DNA of 64,000 nucleotides. Origin: Pontibacter korlensis. GTDB lineage: Bacteria > Bacteroidota > Bacteroidia > Cytophagales > Hymenobacteraceae. A model generated the notes under the pieces. The model saw nothing but the letters and a program-made list of their open reading frames with translations. It was not told the DNA's origin and did no database searches. The stretch's first letter is position 1. Each line of letters begins with the position of its first letter. Both the position numbers and the translations under genes were made by a program. The stretch spans positions 1 through 64,000 of the forward strand of contig NZ_CP009621.1 in NCBI RefSeq assembly GCF_000973725.1. The letters are read 5' to 3'. Positions 1 to 8,453 of the stretch are shown in pieces.

Positions 1-70
1 GGATCTACCTGCCTTAGGCAGAGCAAGAATGACAAAAGTATTGACTTTGGTTACATTTTGCGATACATAA

Positions 71-108
71 AATAAAAAAGCCTCTTAGAATGATCTAAGA
101 GGCTTTTT
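71..108 (-). terminator. Rho-independent terminator of the tRNA gene
   Basis: An 11-bp stem (79-89 with 94-104) closes a 4-base loop. On the minus strand it is followed by a T-rich run (complement of 71-78). It sits directly downstream of the minus-strand tRNA, so I assign it to that transcript. Confidence 0.8.
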
Positions 109-110
109 AG

Positions 111-184
111 TGGGCCCACCTGGGCTCGAACCAGGGACCACCTGATTATGAGTCAGGTGCTCTAACCAACTGAGCTATAGGCCC
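111..184 (-). tRNA. tRNA-Ile2 (anticodon CAT, lysidine type)
   Basis: Read on the minus strand this folds as a 74-nt tRNA. The 7-bp acceptor stem pairs GGGCCTA with TGGGCCC, the D arm contains AGCTCAGTTGGTTAGAGC, the anticodon loop is CTCATAA, and the T arm carries GGTTCGAGCC. No CCA is encoded. The anticodon is CAT, which elongator Met, initiator Met and Ile2 all share. The anticodon arm GACTCATAATC and the overall sequence resemble Ile2 tRNAs, in which TilS converts C34 to lysidine so that the tRNA reads AUA. The Ile2 identity is inferred from similarity; the tRNA itself is plain. Confidence 0.9.
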
Positions 185-209
185 GTTCCCTTTCTTCAGA
201 TGTGCTTCC

Positions 210-240
210 TTTGAATTGGGAGTGCAATTTTACATATTTG
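210..240 (+). promoter_or_regulatory. Candidate Bacteroidota-type promoter for the HAD phosphatase gene
   Basis: TTTG at 210-213 is followed after exactly 19 bases by CATATTTG (233-240). That is one mismatch from the Bacteroidota -7 consensus TANNTTTG at the expected spacing from a -33 TTTG. It lies 38 bp before the GTG start at 278. Confidence 0.45.
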
Positions 241-277
241 CATTCAATATATCAAATACTAATAACTAATTTTTTTC

Positions 278-910
278 GTGGACCTGACACAAATTAAAAA
301 TATCATCTTCGACCTGGGTGGTGTCATCATCAACCTCGACTATAATAAAAGCATAGAAGAGCTCCAGAAACTGTGCAAAGAGAACTGCAATATTGCTTAC
401 AGCCAGAAGGAGCAATCGCACCTGTTCGATCTCCTGGAAACAGGTAACTGCTCTAACGAGGAGTTCCGAAATGGCCTGCGCGAAACCTATGGCATAGACG
501 CAAGCGACGAAGCTATAGACGAGGCATGGAATGCTATGCTGCTAGACATACCACAGGAGCGCATCGACCTGCTGCTGGAGTTGGGTAAAAAGTACCGCAT
601 TTTCCTGCTGAGCAACACCAACGCTATCCACCTGGAGCGCTTCAACCAGATCGTAGCACACAGCTTCACCATTCCGAGTCTAGACTCTCTGTTCGAGAAA
701 ACCTATTACTCTCACCTGGTAGGCAAGCGCAAACCTGATGCCCATATTTTTGAGCAAATTTTAGCGGAAAACAGTCTTGATAAGTCGGAGACACTATTTA
801 TAGACGACAGTATACAGCACATAGAGAGCGCAAACAAACTTGGCATAAACACACTGCACCTGCAGCCACCGCTTACCATCAATAAATTTTTTGCGGATGT
901 TGCAGTCTAA
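278..910 (+). CDS. HAD-superfamily phosphatase (YihX-like, subfamily IA)
   Basis: A 210-residue cytosolic haloacid-dehalogenase hydrolase. Motif I is IIFDLGGVI, with the nucleophile Asp12; the second motif-I Asp is replaced by Gly, as in YihX-type 'FDLGNVI' proteins. Motif II is LSNT (111-114), motif III is the Lys in GKRKPD (149-154), and motif IV is IDD (175-177). The helical cap lies between motifs I and II. YihX of E. coli dephosphorylates alpha-glucose-1-phosphate; the substrate here cannot be read from sequence. The start is GTG 278, with no ATG nearby. The 3' end overlaps the next gene by 14-20 bp, which suggests translational coupling to the site-2 protease. Confidence 0.85.
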   Translation: MDLTQIKNIIFDLGGVIINLDYNKSIEELQKLCKENCNIAYSQKEQSHLFDLLETGNCSNEEFRNGLRETYGIDASDEAIDEAWNAMLLDIPQERIDLLLELGKKYRIFLLSNTNAIHLERFNQIVAHSFTIPSLDSLFEKTYYSHLVGKRKPDAHIFEQILAENSLDKSETLFIDDSIQHIESANKLGINTLHLQPPLTINKFFADVAV

Positions 911-2183
911 GACGCAGCAACGCTGGCTACACCTGCTGCTGTTCTGCCTCACACTGGTTACAACTACCATTGCAGGGGCAGAGTGGCAGTATGGGAAGCT
1001 GTTCTTTCTGGGGCCTGAAGGCTTTAATTGGACAGGCACACTCACTTGGGCTGAGTTTCTGGGTGGGTTGTACTTTTCGCTGCCCTTTCTAGGAGTGCTA
1101 ACGGTGCATGAGTTCGGCCACTACTTCACGGCCCGTTACTACCGCATTGCCGTCACCCTCCCTTACTACATACCGCTTTGGTTTGGTATAACTGCTTCTA
1201 TCGGTACGATGGGGGCATTTATACGAATTAAGGAGCGCATCTATTCACGGCAACAGTTCTTCGACATTGGTGTAGCAGGTCCACTGGCAGGCTTTGTAGT
1301 TGCCATTCCGCTGCTGTACTACGCTTTTACGCACCTGCCACAGCCCGAGTATATTTTCAGTATTCACCCGGAGTACAAGAAGTATGGGCTTGACTATGCG
1401 CAGTATGTCTACCAGGATGGATTCGGCAACTTCTCGCTGGGCAAAAATCTGCTGTTTGTGTTCTTCGAGAAATACGTGGCCGATCCGGCACTGGTACCGA
1501 ACCAGTACGAGGTTATCCACTACCCGCTTGTGTTTGCCGGCTATCTGGCTTTGTTTTTTACAGCGCTCAACCTGCTCCCTATCGGGCAACTGGATGGAGG
1601 GCACGTACTGTATGGCCTGATCGGCTATCAAAACTTTAACCGCCTCTCTCCTATCTTTTTCGCGCTGTTTATACTCTATGCTGGCTTGGGGGTTATCTCA
1701 CCTCACAACAAACCAGTGTGGGCAGAAGAACTACTGGCGGTATTTGGACCCTTTGCCTATTGGGCCTACCTGAGGCTATTTGATAACCGGAACTATGCAC
1801 TGGCAGCTACATTGGCGATGCTGTTGCTACAGTATGGTTTGGCAGGCTTAATTCCGGAGCTGGAGGCCTACTTCTGGATGTGGCCTTTCTACATGCTTTA
1901 CCTGGTGTTTGTGCTACAGCATGCTACGCCTAAGCTAAAGTATAGCCTGTGCCTGGCCGCGTTGGTACTCGTCATACAGGTACTTATTTCCCTGGCTTTT
2001 CCAGAGGCAGATGGCTACAGCGGTTGGTTGGTGTTTGGCCTGCTACTCTCCAGAGTAATGGGAATCTTTCACCCGTCCTGCCCTGATGAACGCCCGCTTA
2101 CCCCGCTCCGCAAAGTAGTGGGTGTACTTGCCTTCGTTATTTTCCTGCTTTGCTTTAGTCCCTCTCCTTTTATTATAGACTAA
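897..2183 (+). CDS. Site-2 protease family membrane metalloprotease (M50-like)
   Basis: A polytopic membrane protein of about 428 residues with many hydrophobic segments. The zinc site is HEFGH (H71, E72, H75 counted from ATG 897). The second motif, LLPIGQLDGGH, supplies Asp233. Together these are the hallmarks of intramembrane M50/S2P-like proteases, which cleave substrates within the bilayer. A TTG at 891 is also in frame, but I prefer ATG 897. The gene overlaps the HAD gene and is probably co-transcribed with it. No PDZ domain is apparent, unlike RseP. The C-terminal half is a run of extra transmembrane helices typical of uncharacterised Bacteroidota members. The substrate is unknown. Confidence 0.88.
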   Translation: MLQSKTQQRWLHLLLFCLTLVTTTIAGAEWQYGKLFFLGPEGFNWTGTLTWAEFLGGLYFSLPFLGVLTVHEFGHYFTARYYRIAVTLPYYIPLWFGITASIGTMGAFIRIKERIYSRQQFFDIGVAGPLAGFVVAIPLLYYAFTHLPQPEYIFSIHPEYKKYGLDYAQYVYQDGFGNFSLGKNLLFVFFEKYVADPALVPNQYEVIHYPLVFAGYLALFFTALNLLPIGQLDGGHVLYGLIGYQNFNRLSPIFFALFILYAGLGVISPHNKPVWAEELLAVFGPFAYWAYLRLFDNRNYALAATLAMLLLQYGLAGLIPELEAYFWMWPFYMLYLVFVLQHATPKLKYSLCLAALVLVIQVLISLAFPEADGYSGWLVFGLLLSRVMGIFHPSCPDERPLTPLRKVVGVLAFVIFLLCFSPSPFIID

Positions 2184-2201
2184 AAGTTCTGGAGGTATAC
2201 T

Positions 2202-2245
2202 AAACAGAAAGGGAGCAGCTATATACAGCTGCCCCCTTTCTGTTT
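2202..2245. terminator. Bidirectional terminator hairpin between convergent genes
   Basis: A near-perfect 18-20 bp stem (AAACAGAAAGGG-AGCAGCT with its complement) surrounds a 6-base loop. It has A-rich and T-rich flanks on both sides and lies between the convergent protease and rhodanese genes. It probably terminates both transcripts. Confidence 0.8.
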
Positions 2246-2264
2246 GAAGTAAGTAATGTTTTGT

Positions 2265-2570
2265 CTATCCGTTATAGGCCAAAATACCACCTAACAAGTT
2301 ACGTACATTGCCGAAGCCCTGCTGTTGTAAGAACGCCTTGGCAGAGGCAGAGCGAGCACCGGAACGGCACTGCACGATTAGCTCCTGATCTTTCAGGTCT
2401 TCCAACTCATCGAGCCGCTGTGGCAACACGCCCAAAGGTATGTTCTGCGCACCTGGTATGTTGGTCTCCTGGTACTCCCAGTCTTCACGCACATCTATAA
2501 TAACAGGAGTTTCTCCCTTGTTCAGGCGCTCCTTCAATTCTTCTGCTGTAATGTCTGCTGATGCAATCAT
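2265..2570 (-). CDS. Rhodanese-like domain protein
   Basis: A 101-residue single-domain rhodanese homologue. The active-site loop CRSGARS starts at the persulfide-forming Cys68, and the CH2A-type motif IIDVRE lies at 24-29. Single-domain rhodaneses of this length (GlpE/PspE-like) transfer sulfane sulfur to cyanide, thiols or protein acceptors. No signal peptide is seen, so it is cytosolic. Its ATG overlaps the TGA of the upstream T9SS-sorted gene in an ATGA configuration (2567-2570), which indicates translational coupling in a two-gene operon. The physiological acceptor is unknown. Confidence 0.9.
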   Translation of the reverse strand: MIASADITAEELKERLNKGETPVIIDVREDWEYQETNIPGAQNIPLGVLPQRLDELEDLKDQELIVQCRSGARSASAKAFLQQQGFGNVRNLLGGILAYNG

Positions 2571-4396
2571 AGTTTAGTAAGGATAATTTTTTTGGTGATA
2601 ACTGCTTTTCTATTTTGAATACGCAAAGTATAAAGCCCCGGTATCAGGTGGCCTAGTTGTAAGGGTTCTCTGTTGCCTTTATACTTCTGGCTGTGCACCA
2701 GGCGGCCTAGCGTATCATAAACCTGCACTTGTTCGAAAGGTTCAGTCAAATACACTTCTCCCCTGCTAGGGTTTGGATATACACGCATGGCTGCGTTATA
2801 CAGGTCATCTTCCACACCGAGCGGCGTCTCCCCAACCAGCACAGGGCGCATCATAATAGCCCCACTCATACTAGTTTCTTCAGCCCAGCCACCTGATGCA
2901 GTATAGGTAAACCTGCGTCCTTCAGCACGCTCATTTCTGTCAAAACCTATATTAACGTACCTGCTACCAGGCTGGGTCCAGCCTATGAAAAAGCTCCCCT
3001 GCACCGACACCGGACTTGTTAGCGCTACCTCATAGAAGCCGTTTAAGGAGTCTGAGTATTGTATCTGAAAGGCCTGCTGATGCAGCGTTTCGCCTGGCAC
3101 ACCGCCATTATCCTCCCAAACCCGAAAAGTAAGGGAGGTGCCCGAAATATCATTGCCTACACGAGGAAAGTACACCCTAAAGGCTTTAACCTGATCTGGC
3201 TGGTAAAGGTCGAAACGCTGTGCTACCTGCGTATTGCCAGTGCCCAAAAAGCTAAAGCCGGCCTCTGCCGTACCATCGTCGTATGCGTAGTAATCAGCAA
3301 TGTGGGTTTCGCGCTCGGTACTGTCGTTAGCCCGCTGTTGCGCGTTCTGCTCCTTTGTGTCAAGTATAATACCGTGTAGCAGTGTAAACGGACCATTGCT
3401 TGGTAGAGAGAAATTCTCCAGCGATGGTGTACCGCTGATTGGGTACTGTCGCGCCATACCAGGCACCAGTGCCTGCTCACGCAGAAAAGTGTCAGCCCCA
3501 GCGGCAGCTAGGTTTCGGACGTACCCTCGCCAGCCAATAGCTCCCGGAAAATCACCTAGGTTATTTAGCGTAGCCTGCACCTGCTCAGCCAACTCTGCCT
3601 CGGGATTGCTTAGAAACTGACGGGCAGGCATAGCGGTGTAGTTCTTCAGCAGTTTACTTACACTCTGGCTGATGGCAATATCGCGGGTAGTATTCTGCCC
3701 TTTCCGACGGTTCTTATCCAGTTCTATGTAATCAAGGTTCCATACATCGGCCATGCCGTTTCGCAGGCCTACATTTCGAAACCTGAACCTAAAACCACTA
3801 TGGAAGAACCTAGATTCTTTCAGCCCTACAAATACCTGTGCAAAGTCGGTTACCACACCCACTGCTGACTGACGCCATACTTCCTGCCAAGCATCTGTAT
3901 TATCTAAGAACTCCAGAACCAGGTAACGCAGGTTACTCTCCGTCAGGTCCGGCACATCGCCCAAGCCACCTGACTGCCAATAAAAGCTCAGGTATACCGA
4001 ATCTGCTGGTGTAAGGCTTCCTAAAAGTATAGGTGCAGAGGTAAGTGTATCTGAGGGGCCTGCCGCTAAGGAGTTAGAAATATAGGCACTACCATTGGCA
4101 TCCAAGCCATCTAAAGTAGCCACGTTGATGGTAATGGGGTTGAGGGCATAGCGGTTGTTTATGAACACACCTCCGCTGCTCCAGCGGTTCGTGTTAAGCG
4201 TGTCAGCTCCCGCAAAGTCATCAAAAAACGGTAAGGTCTGATCCACTGCCAGTCTCATCAGCATCTTCGATTCAGCAGGACGGTACTTCTGCGGCTGGCG
4301 CGCCTCTTGCTGCAGGGGCTGCAGCACTACCTGTGCATTGGCTCCTGAAACTGCACTGCCAAGTATAAAAAGTATAAGCGCCAGCTGTTTTATCAT
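2567..4396 (-). CDS. Secreted protein with T9SS type A C-terminal sorting domain
   Basis: 609 residues. The N-terminus (MIKQLALILFILGSAVSGANAQ) is a Sec signal peptide. The body is beta-rich, with Trp/Gly/Asn-rich stretches as in extracellular beta-sandwich proteins, and contains no recognisable catalytic motif. The last ~80 residues (YPNPSRGEVYL, then YDTLGRLV and GLYTLRI, ending in a Lys-rich strand) form a type A C-terminal domain. This domain directs export by the type IX (Por) secretion system and attachment to the cell surface. The function of the body is unknown. The stop overlaps the rhodanese start. Confidence 0.85.
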   Translation of the reverse strand: MIKQLALILFILGSAVSGANAQVVLQPLQQEARQPQKYRPAESKMLMRLAVDQTLPFFDDFAGADTLNTNRWSSGGVFINNRYALNPITINVATLDGLDANGSAYISNSLAAGPSDTLTSAPILLGSLTPADSVYLSFYWQSGGLGDVPDLTESNLRYLVLEFLDNTDAWQEVWRQSAVGVVTDFAQVFVGLKESRFFHSGFRFRFRNVGLRNGMADVWNLDYIELDKNRRKGQNTTRDIAISQSVSKLLKNYTAMPARQFLSNPEAELAEQVQATLNNLGDFPGAIGWRGYVRNLAAAGADTFLREQALVPGMARQYPISGTPSLENFSLPSNGPFTLLHGIILDTKEQNAQQRANDSTERETHIADYYAYDDGTAEAGFSFLGTGNTQVAQRFDLYQPDQVKAFRVYFPRVGNDISGTSLTFRVWEDNGGVPGETLHQQAFQIQYSDSLNGFYEVALTSPVSVQGSFFIGWTQPGSRYVNIGFDRNERAEGRRFTYTASGGWAEETSMSGAIMMRPVLVGETPLGVEDDLYNAAMRVYPNPSRGEVYLTEPFEQVQVYDTLGRLVHSQKYKGNREPLQLGHLIPGLYTLRIQNRKAVITKKIILTKL

Positions 4397-4473
4397 GCGG
4401 AGTATGTTTGAAGATAGAAGGTAGCACTTCGACTACAGGAATGCAATTTAAAATGTTACCTTCATTTATAACG

Positions 4474-4499
4474 AAAACGCCTACCATTTCTGGCAGGCG
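4474..4499 (-). terminator. Terminator of the PASTA gene
   Basis: An 8-bp stem (4478-4485 with 4492-4499, one mismatch) with a 6-base loop. On the minus strand it is followed by TTTTCGTTAT. It lies 23 bp past the PASTA stop codon. Confidence 0.6.
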
Positions 4500-4521
4500 C
4501 TCCTGTAAATTTCTTTTGAGC

Positions 4522-5298
4522 TTACTCTATGCCCTGTACCGGCTCATTACCAGCTACCCACAGGTCTACTAACTCTCCTACGCGTATCTTGGCTCCTACC
4601 TCAGCAAACGGACGCTGCTTCAGCACAGTGCCATCAGGTTCCTGGCTGCCTTGTACATAAATTATGTTGCCAATCTGCAGGCCCTGCCCTACCAGCAGAA
4701 CTGAAGCTTCGTCTACCGGCATGCCCACCACACTTGGCATCTCGAACTCAGTCTCACCTAAGCCGTCACCTACGTGCAGGTCGACCAGCGCACCTTTCGG
4801 CACCATATCACCCGGCTTTACTTCCTTGCCATTTACAAACTGCTTTAGCACCGCATTTTGCTGCAGGTCTGGCACATAAGTAATTTTGCCTTTGCGCAGG
4901 TCGTAGCTTTTCAGGATAAGTTCGGCGTTCTTCACCGAACCGTCTATGAGCTTAGGCATCTTGATCATCGGTGGGTTCTTCATGTTCACCGAGATGTAGA
5001 TTTTACGGTCTTCCTTCACCTTTGCTCCAGGGGCCGGGTCCTGAGTTAGTATCTCAAAGGGCTTCTGGTCTGGCTTATAGGTAGAATCGTTTATAAAGTA
5101 GCGTAGGTTCTGCTCCTCTAGCAGCGTCTCAGCATCCTGCAATTGTAAGCCAGTTATCTTCGGCACTGATATACTCTCGCCATGATTTGTGGTGGAAGGC
5201 AGGTAAAAGTAAAAGAAGCCTAATACCAGGGCCGCCACAATAACGCCCATAATCAGGAGATGCTTTATAACATCTAAAAATGAATTCGCTTTAAACAT
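4522..5298 (-). CDS. Membrane-anchored protein with three PASTA domains
   Basis: 258 residues. One N-terminal transmembrane helix (about 12-32) precedes three tandem PASTA repeats in the periplasm (about 43-109, 112-178 and 183-252). Each repeat shows the VPKITGL / MPKLIDG / MPSVVGM opening and a final beta strand. PASTA domains bind muropeptides or beta-lactam-like ligands in Ser/Thr kinases and PBPs; here there is no kinase or transpeptidase domain, so it is a stand-alone sensor or scaffold. It lies directly downstream of the D-Ala-D-Ala ligase fusion on the same strand (104 bp gap). That context fits a role in peptidoglycan metabolism, which is an inference. Confidence 0.88.
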   Translation of the reverse strand: MFKANSFLDVIKHLLIMGVIVAALVLGFFYFYLPSTTNHGESISVPKITGLQLQDAETLLEEQNLRYFINDSTYKPDQKPFEILTQDPAPGAKVKEDRKIYISVNMKNPPMIKMPKLIDGSVKNAELILKSYDLRKGKITYVPDLQQNAVLKQFVNGKEVKPGDMVPKGALVDLHVGDGLGETEFEMPSVVGMPVDEASVLLVGQGLQIGNIIYVQGSQEPDGTVLKQRPFAEVGAKIRVGELVDLWVAGNEPVQGIE

Positions 5299-5402
5299 GC
5301 GTTTTAAAAATTGTTAAATAGCTAGACTAGTAATCTGCTTTATGAGCACTTAACGATAATCCAGCTTTCTAACTTTTTAACTCTCTAAATTCTCTATACT
5401 TA

Positions 5403-8105
5403 CTAAATCTCCGCCTTCATGCGCGTACGCTCTATGCCATAGCTCAGGATGCGATCGATGAAATCGTATGGCTTGTACCCGTTAATGGCAGTCTGGTGGA
5501 AGATACAGGTTGCCGGCGTCATACCTGGCAGTGAGTTTACCTCAATAATGATGGTCTCCACCTCATCGTTCTCCAGCACGCGCACAAAGGCATCGATACG
5601 GGCGTACCCTTCTATGTTCAGAATCTGCGCCACACGCCTCAGGTCTTCCTTCACTTTGTCAGAGATTTTCTGGCGGCGCTCCGGATCCTGGGCATAACGG
5701 GCAGGCGTGATGTTCTGTCCCTCTCCGGCCAAGAACTTCTCCTCCAGCGATAATACCTCTCCTTCGGCCAGTGCCTCCGATGCTTCAAACACCTCGTAAT
5801 CTACAGTGCCGTCCGGGCTATACCTGGTCAGAAGGCCTCCTGTAATCTCCAGGAAGTGTTTTGCACCGTTCCTGCTGATGAGTGTCTCTATCAGGAAACC
5901 AGCCTTATTCGGGAATTCCTCTTTGAAGCCAAGCGACAAAGTACGGGCACATTCGGTGTCCAGTTCCTCCATTTCGCGGAACATCAGCGTTGTAAATGCC
6001 TCCAGTTCCTTGCGATTTTTGATCTTCTTCACAGCTGAGCTACAACCATCGTCGGCTGGCTTGGCAATGAACGGATACGGAAACGCTGCCTCTATATTTT
6101 GGTAGAAAGCCTCCTTATCCTGCAACCAGTCCTCCTTCATGGCCATAGCATGCTTGGCAACCGGCACTCCATGTTTGGCCAGGATCTCGTTGGTTTCATA
6201 CTTATTAATAGTGATCTGTGAAGAGCGGATACCGGAGCCATTGTACGGAATGTACAGTTTCTCCAGCTCTGCCTGCAATGCGCCATCCTCTCCCGGGCGA
6301 CCATGCAGCGCAATGAACACCACATCCACCAGGTTCTTCAGCTGATCATAACTAATGCGCTGTGGCTCCTGTAGGCTGCGGCCTGTATACTTACGCGTAA
6401 TGCCTGCTGCTTCTTCTATAATCTGAGCCAGCACCGGGTGCGGCTTCCCGCCCTGCTCAAAGTATAACACCTTCTCTTTGATGTCGTCGGCATTGTCTTT
6501 CAGCATGATATTAACCGGAATTGTGTAGAGGCGGTGTGCCTCGTTGCTTCCGGTCAGGAAGATTGGCAGCGGCTCATACTTAACAGAAGACGACAGCTTC
6601 TCGTAAATATTGCGCCCGCTCTCTACAGAAATGTGGCGCTCGGAAGAGTAGCCACCCATGATCACACCCACACGAATCTTTTCCTGTCGGTGCGCCTGCT
6701 CATCTTTTATCTTTTTATCCAGTTGCTGAAGTAAGCGTGTCAGCCTCACAGTATCCTTGCCTGTTTTCAGGCGCTCGGCCAGCGAAGTACGAATAATGTA
6801 AGTCAGGAACTGTGATGGGTTTAAACCAATCTCAGCTGCCTGGTGGAAGAAGAACGACGAAGGCAGCATGCCCGAAGTAGTGTTCGGGTCGTTTAGGAAT
6901 ATCTCGCCACTCTCCGTGATAAAGCCATCCAGACGGGCATACACGTTGAAACCGAAATCTTTAAACAGCTTGCTGCAGTTCTTTCTTATACTTTGAATCT
7001 GCTCTGTTGGCAGGTTTATTGGCGTGATCTTACGGCTCAGGCCCGGCAGGTATTTAGAACGGTAGTCAAAAACCTCACTACCTTTCACAATCTCGGTTGG
7101 CGGCAAGGCAATCGGCTCTCCCAGCTCATCCTGCACCACAATGCACGAGAACTCTTTGCCTTGGATAAAGGCCTCCACCAAAATCTGCTGCTCGTGCTCC
7201 ACGTTCGTCAGCGTGATGCTGTCGGTGGCAGTAGTGCTGAAAGTATGGTTAATGTGGTTAAACAACGCCTCCGGATGGTAGATGACCTGGCCGTCTTCCA
7301 GAACAACTGGCATACCGATACCCTCGCGGATATCCACCAGCTGTTTCATACTCATCAGCTGTTTCTCCTCTCCTATCGCCAGCCATTGGCTCTTATAGAT
7401 GGTCTTGGTGAAGAAGCTACGCTCTACGCCAGCCTCAAAGGCATCAAAATCATTCTCCTTAATAATAGACACCCCGATAGAAGACCCCTGATGTGGTGCC
7501 TTTAAAACTAACGGCAAGCTTAGATCTGTCACCAGACTTTCAAAAATCTGCCTGCGGTTCTGCTTGTCAGACCACTCACCGTATTTTATAATTCTGTAAT
7601 CTGGTGTCGGGAAACCGTTCTGCTTCAGAAGCTCTTTTTGCACCGCTTTGTCTATGCCAATAGCTGACGGAAGTATACCAGAGCCAGAGTATGGAATATG
7701 ATACCACTCCAGCAAACCTTGTATACTGCCATCCTCACCATACGGGCCGTGTAGCGCCAGGAACGCAAAATCAAAGTGCTTCTTAAACTCATTTGGCTGC
7801 AGGCGTTTGCCAGCCTTGGCGATAATCCTGTCCTGCTCCTCAATGCTCAGCTCACCAAGTGACTCCATATAAATCTGCAAGCCATGCTCACTTTCCGGCA
7901 GAGCCTCTACCGGTGGATAGAAGTCACGGATAGTGCCTTTGTAAATAAACTGCCAGTCGAGCAGGATAAAGTTGCCCAGGCTGTCTACAAATACAGGAAC
8001 GGCCTCAAACAGAGACTTATCTAAATTATCATAAACTGTACGACCACCCGCAAACGAAATTTCACGCTCACGCGACGGTCCACCGAAGATTATACCTACT
8101 TTCAT
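5403..8105 (-). CDS. Double D-alanine--D-alanine ligase fusion (two Ddl modules)
   Basis: 900 residues, about 2.7 times a normal Ddl. Two complete Ddl/ATP-grasp modules lie head to tail. Module 1 spans ~1-455: GIIFGGPSRERE, HGPYGEDG 119-126, GSSIGVS 207-213, ARLDGF 390-395, NDPNTTSGM 405-413. Module 2 spans ~477-900: GVIMGGYSSERH, HGRPGEDG 601-608, DGCSSAV 686-692, ARIDAF 835-840, EVNSLPGMT 855-863. The enzyme family joins two D-Ala residues for peptidoglycan, using ATP. The canonical metal-binding Glu of the ExN motif is Asp in module 1 but intact in module 2. Module 2 has lost the usual GREF/GKEF strand that module 1 keeps (GKEFS). The two halves may therefore be specialised rather than redundant. 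The reading frame is uninterrupted, so this is not an assembly join of two frames. Confidence 0.85.
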   Translation of the reverse strand: MKVGIIFGGPSREREISFAGGRTVYDNLDKSLFEAVPVFVDSLGNFILLDWQFIYKGTIRDFYPPVEALPESEHGLQIYMESLGELSIEEQDRIIAKAGKRLQPNEFKKHFDFAFLALHGPYGEDGSIQGLLEWYHIPYSGSGILPSAIGIDKAVQKELLKQNGFPTPDYRIIKYGEWSDKQNRRQIFESLVTDLSLPLVLKAPHQGSSIGVSIIKENDFDAFEAGVERSFFTKTIYKSQWLAIGEEKQLMSMKQLVDIREGIGMPVVLEDGQVIYHPEALFNHINHTFSTTATDSITLTNVEHEQQILVEAFIQGKEFSCIVVQDELGEPIALPPTEIVKGSEVFDYRSKYLPGLSRKITPINLPTEQIQSIRKNCSKLFKDFGFNVYARLDGFITESGEIFLNDPNTTSGMLPSSFFFHQAAEIGLNPSQFLTYIIRTSLAERLKTGKDTVRLTRLLQQLDKKIKDEQAHRQEKIRVGVIMGGYSSERHISVESGRNIYEKLSSSVKYEPLPIFLTGSNEAHRLYTIPVNIMLKDNADDIKEKVLYFEQGGKPHPVLAQIIEEAAGITRKYTGRSLQEPQRISYDQLKNLVDVVFIALHGRPGEDGALQAELEKLYIPYNGSGIRSSQITINKYETNEILAKHGVPVAKHAMAMKEDWLQDKEAFYQNIEAAFPYPFIAKPADDGCSSAVKKIKNRKELEAFTTLMFREMEELDTECARTLSLGFKEEFPNKAGFLIETLISRNGAKHFLEITGGLLTRYSPDGTVDYEVFEASEALAEGEVLSLEEKFLAGEGQNITPARYAQDPERRQKISDKVKEDLRRVAQILNIEGYARIDAFVRVLENDEVETIIIEVNSLPGMTPATCIFHQTAINGYKPYDFIDRILSYGIERTRMKAEI

Positions 8106-8453
8106 TATCGCAAAGGTAACAAATGAGGGGCTTAAGTTAGTTAGAATTTAGGAGCTTAAAAATGTAGTACCATTTAACTTTCATCAGCAGCACAAATACA
8201 AAGCCAAAAGAGTGGCGACAACCAGCAGCATTATACTTTGCACAGGCTCCAGCACATTTCATGTCTTCCTTCTTTTATGGCTAAGGTTCTTTTTGTTTCA
8301 GACGCTTACTTAAACTCCGTACAATACAAGGTCTGTAGAAACAGAAAAGCCACTGGCTTGTGGCGCAGCGGCTAATCCTCCTTTGGCTATACTTTTATAC
8401 TTATGAACGTGGCCACATAACGAACACCACGCACAGGTATTGTCCTGAATTTC
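8106..8453. other. 348-bp gap without a supported gene
   Basis: This gap lies between the starts and ends of two minus-strand genes and should hold the promoter of the ligase fusion. A 32-codon ATG frame at 8277 (+) has no support. I see no hairpin with a T-run, no exact TANNTTTG box and no repeat, apart from two TATACTT words at 8388 and 8396. Confidence 0.4.

Noticed and set aside
111..184. Calling the tRNA as initiator or elongator Met because of the CAT anticodon
   Set aside because: The body and anticodon arm resemble Ile2 tRNAs; the acceptor stem has a normal G1-C72 pair, unlike formyl-Met initiators.
5403..8105. Double Ddl as an assembly artefact (two copies of one gene joined)
   Set aside because: The two modules are strongly diverged in sequence and lie in a single frame with a sensible linker, so a mis-join of near-identical copies is excluded.
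8277..8375. 32-codon ATG frame in the gap upstream of dnaB's 3' end
   Set aside because: No ribosome binding site, no family resemblance and a length expected by chance.
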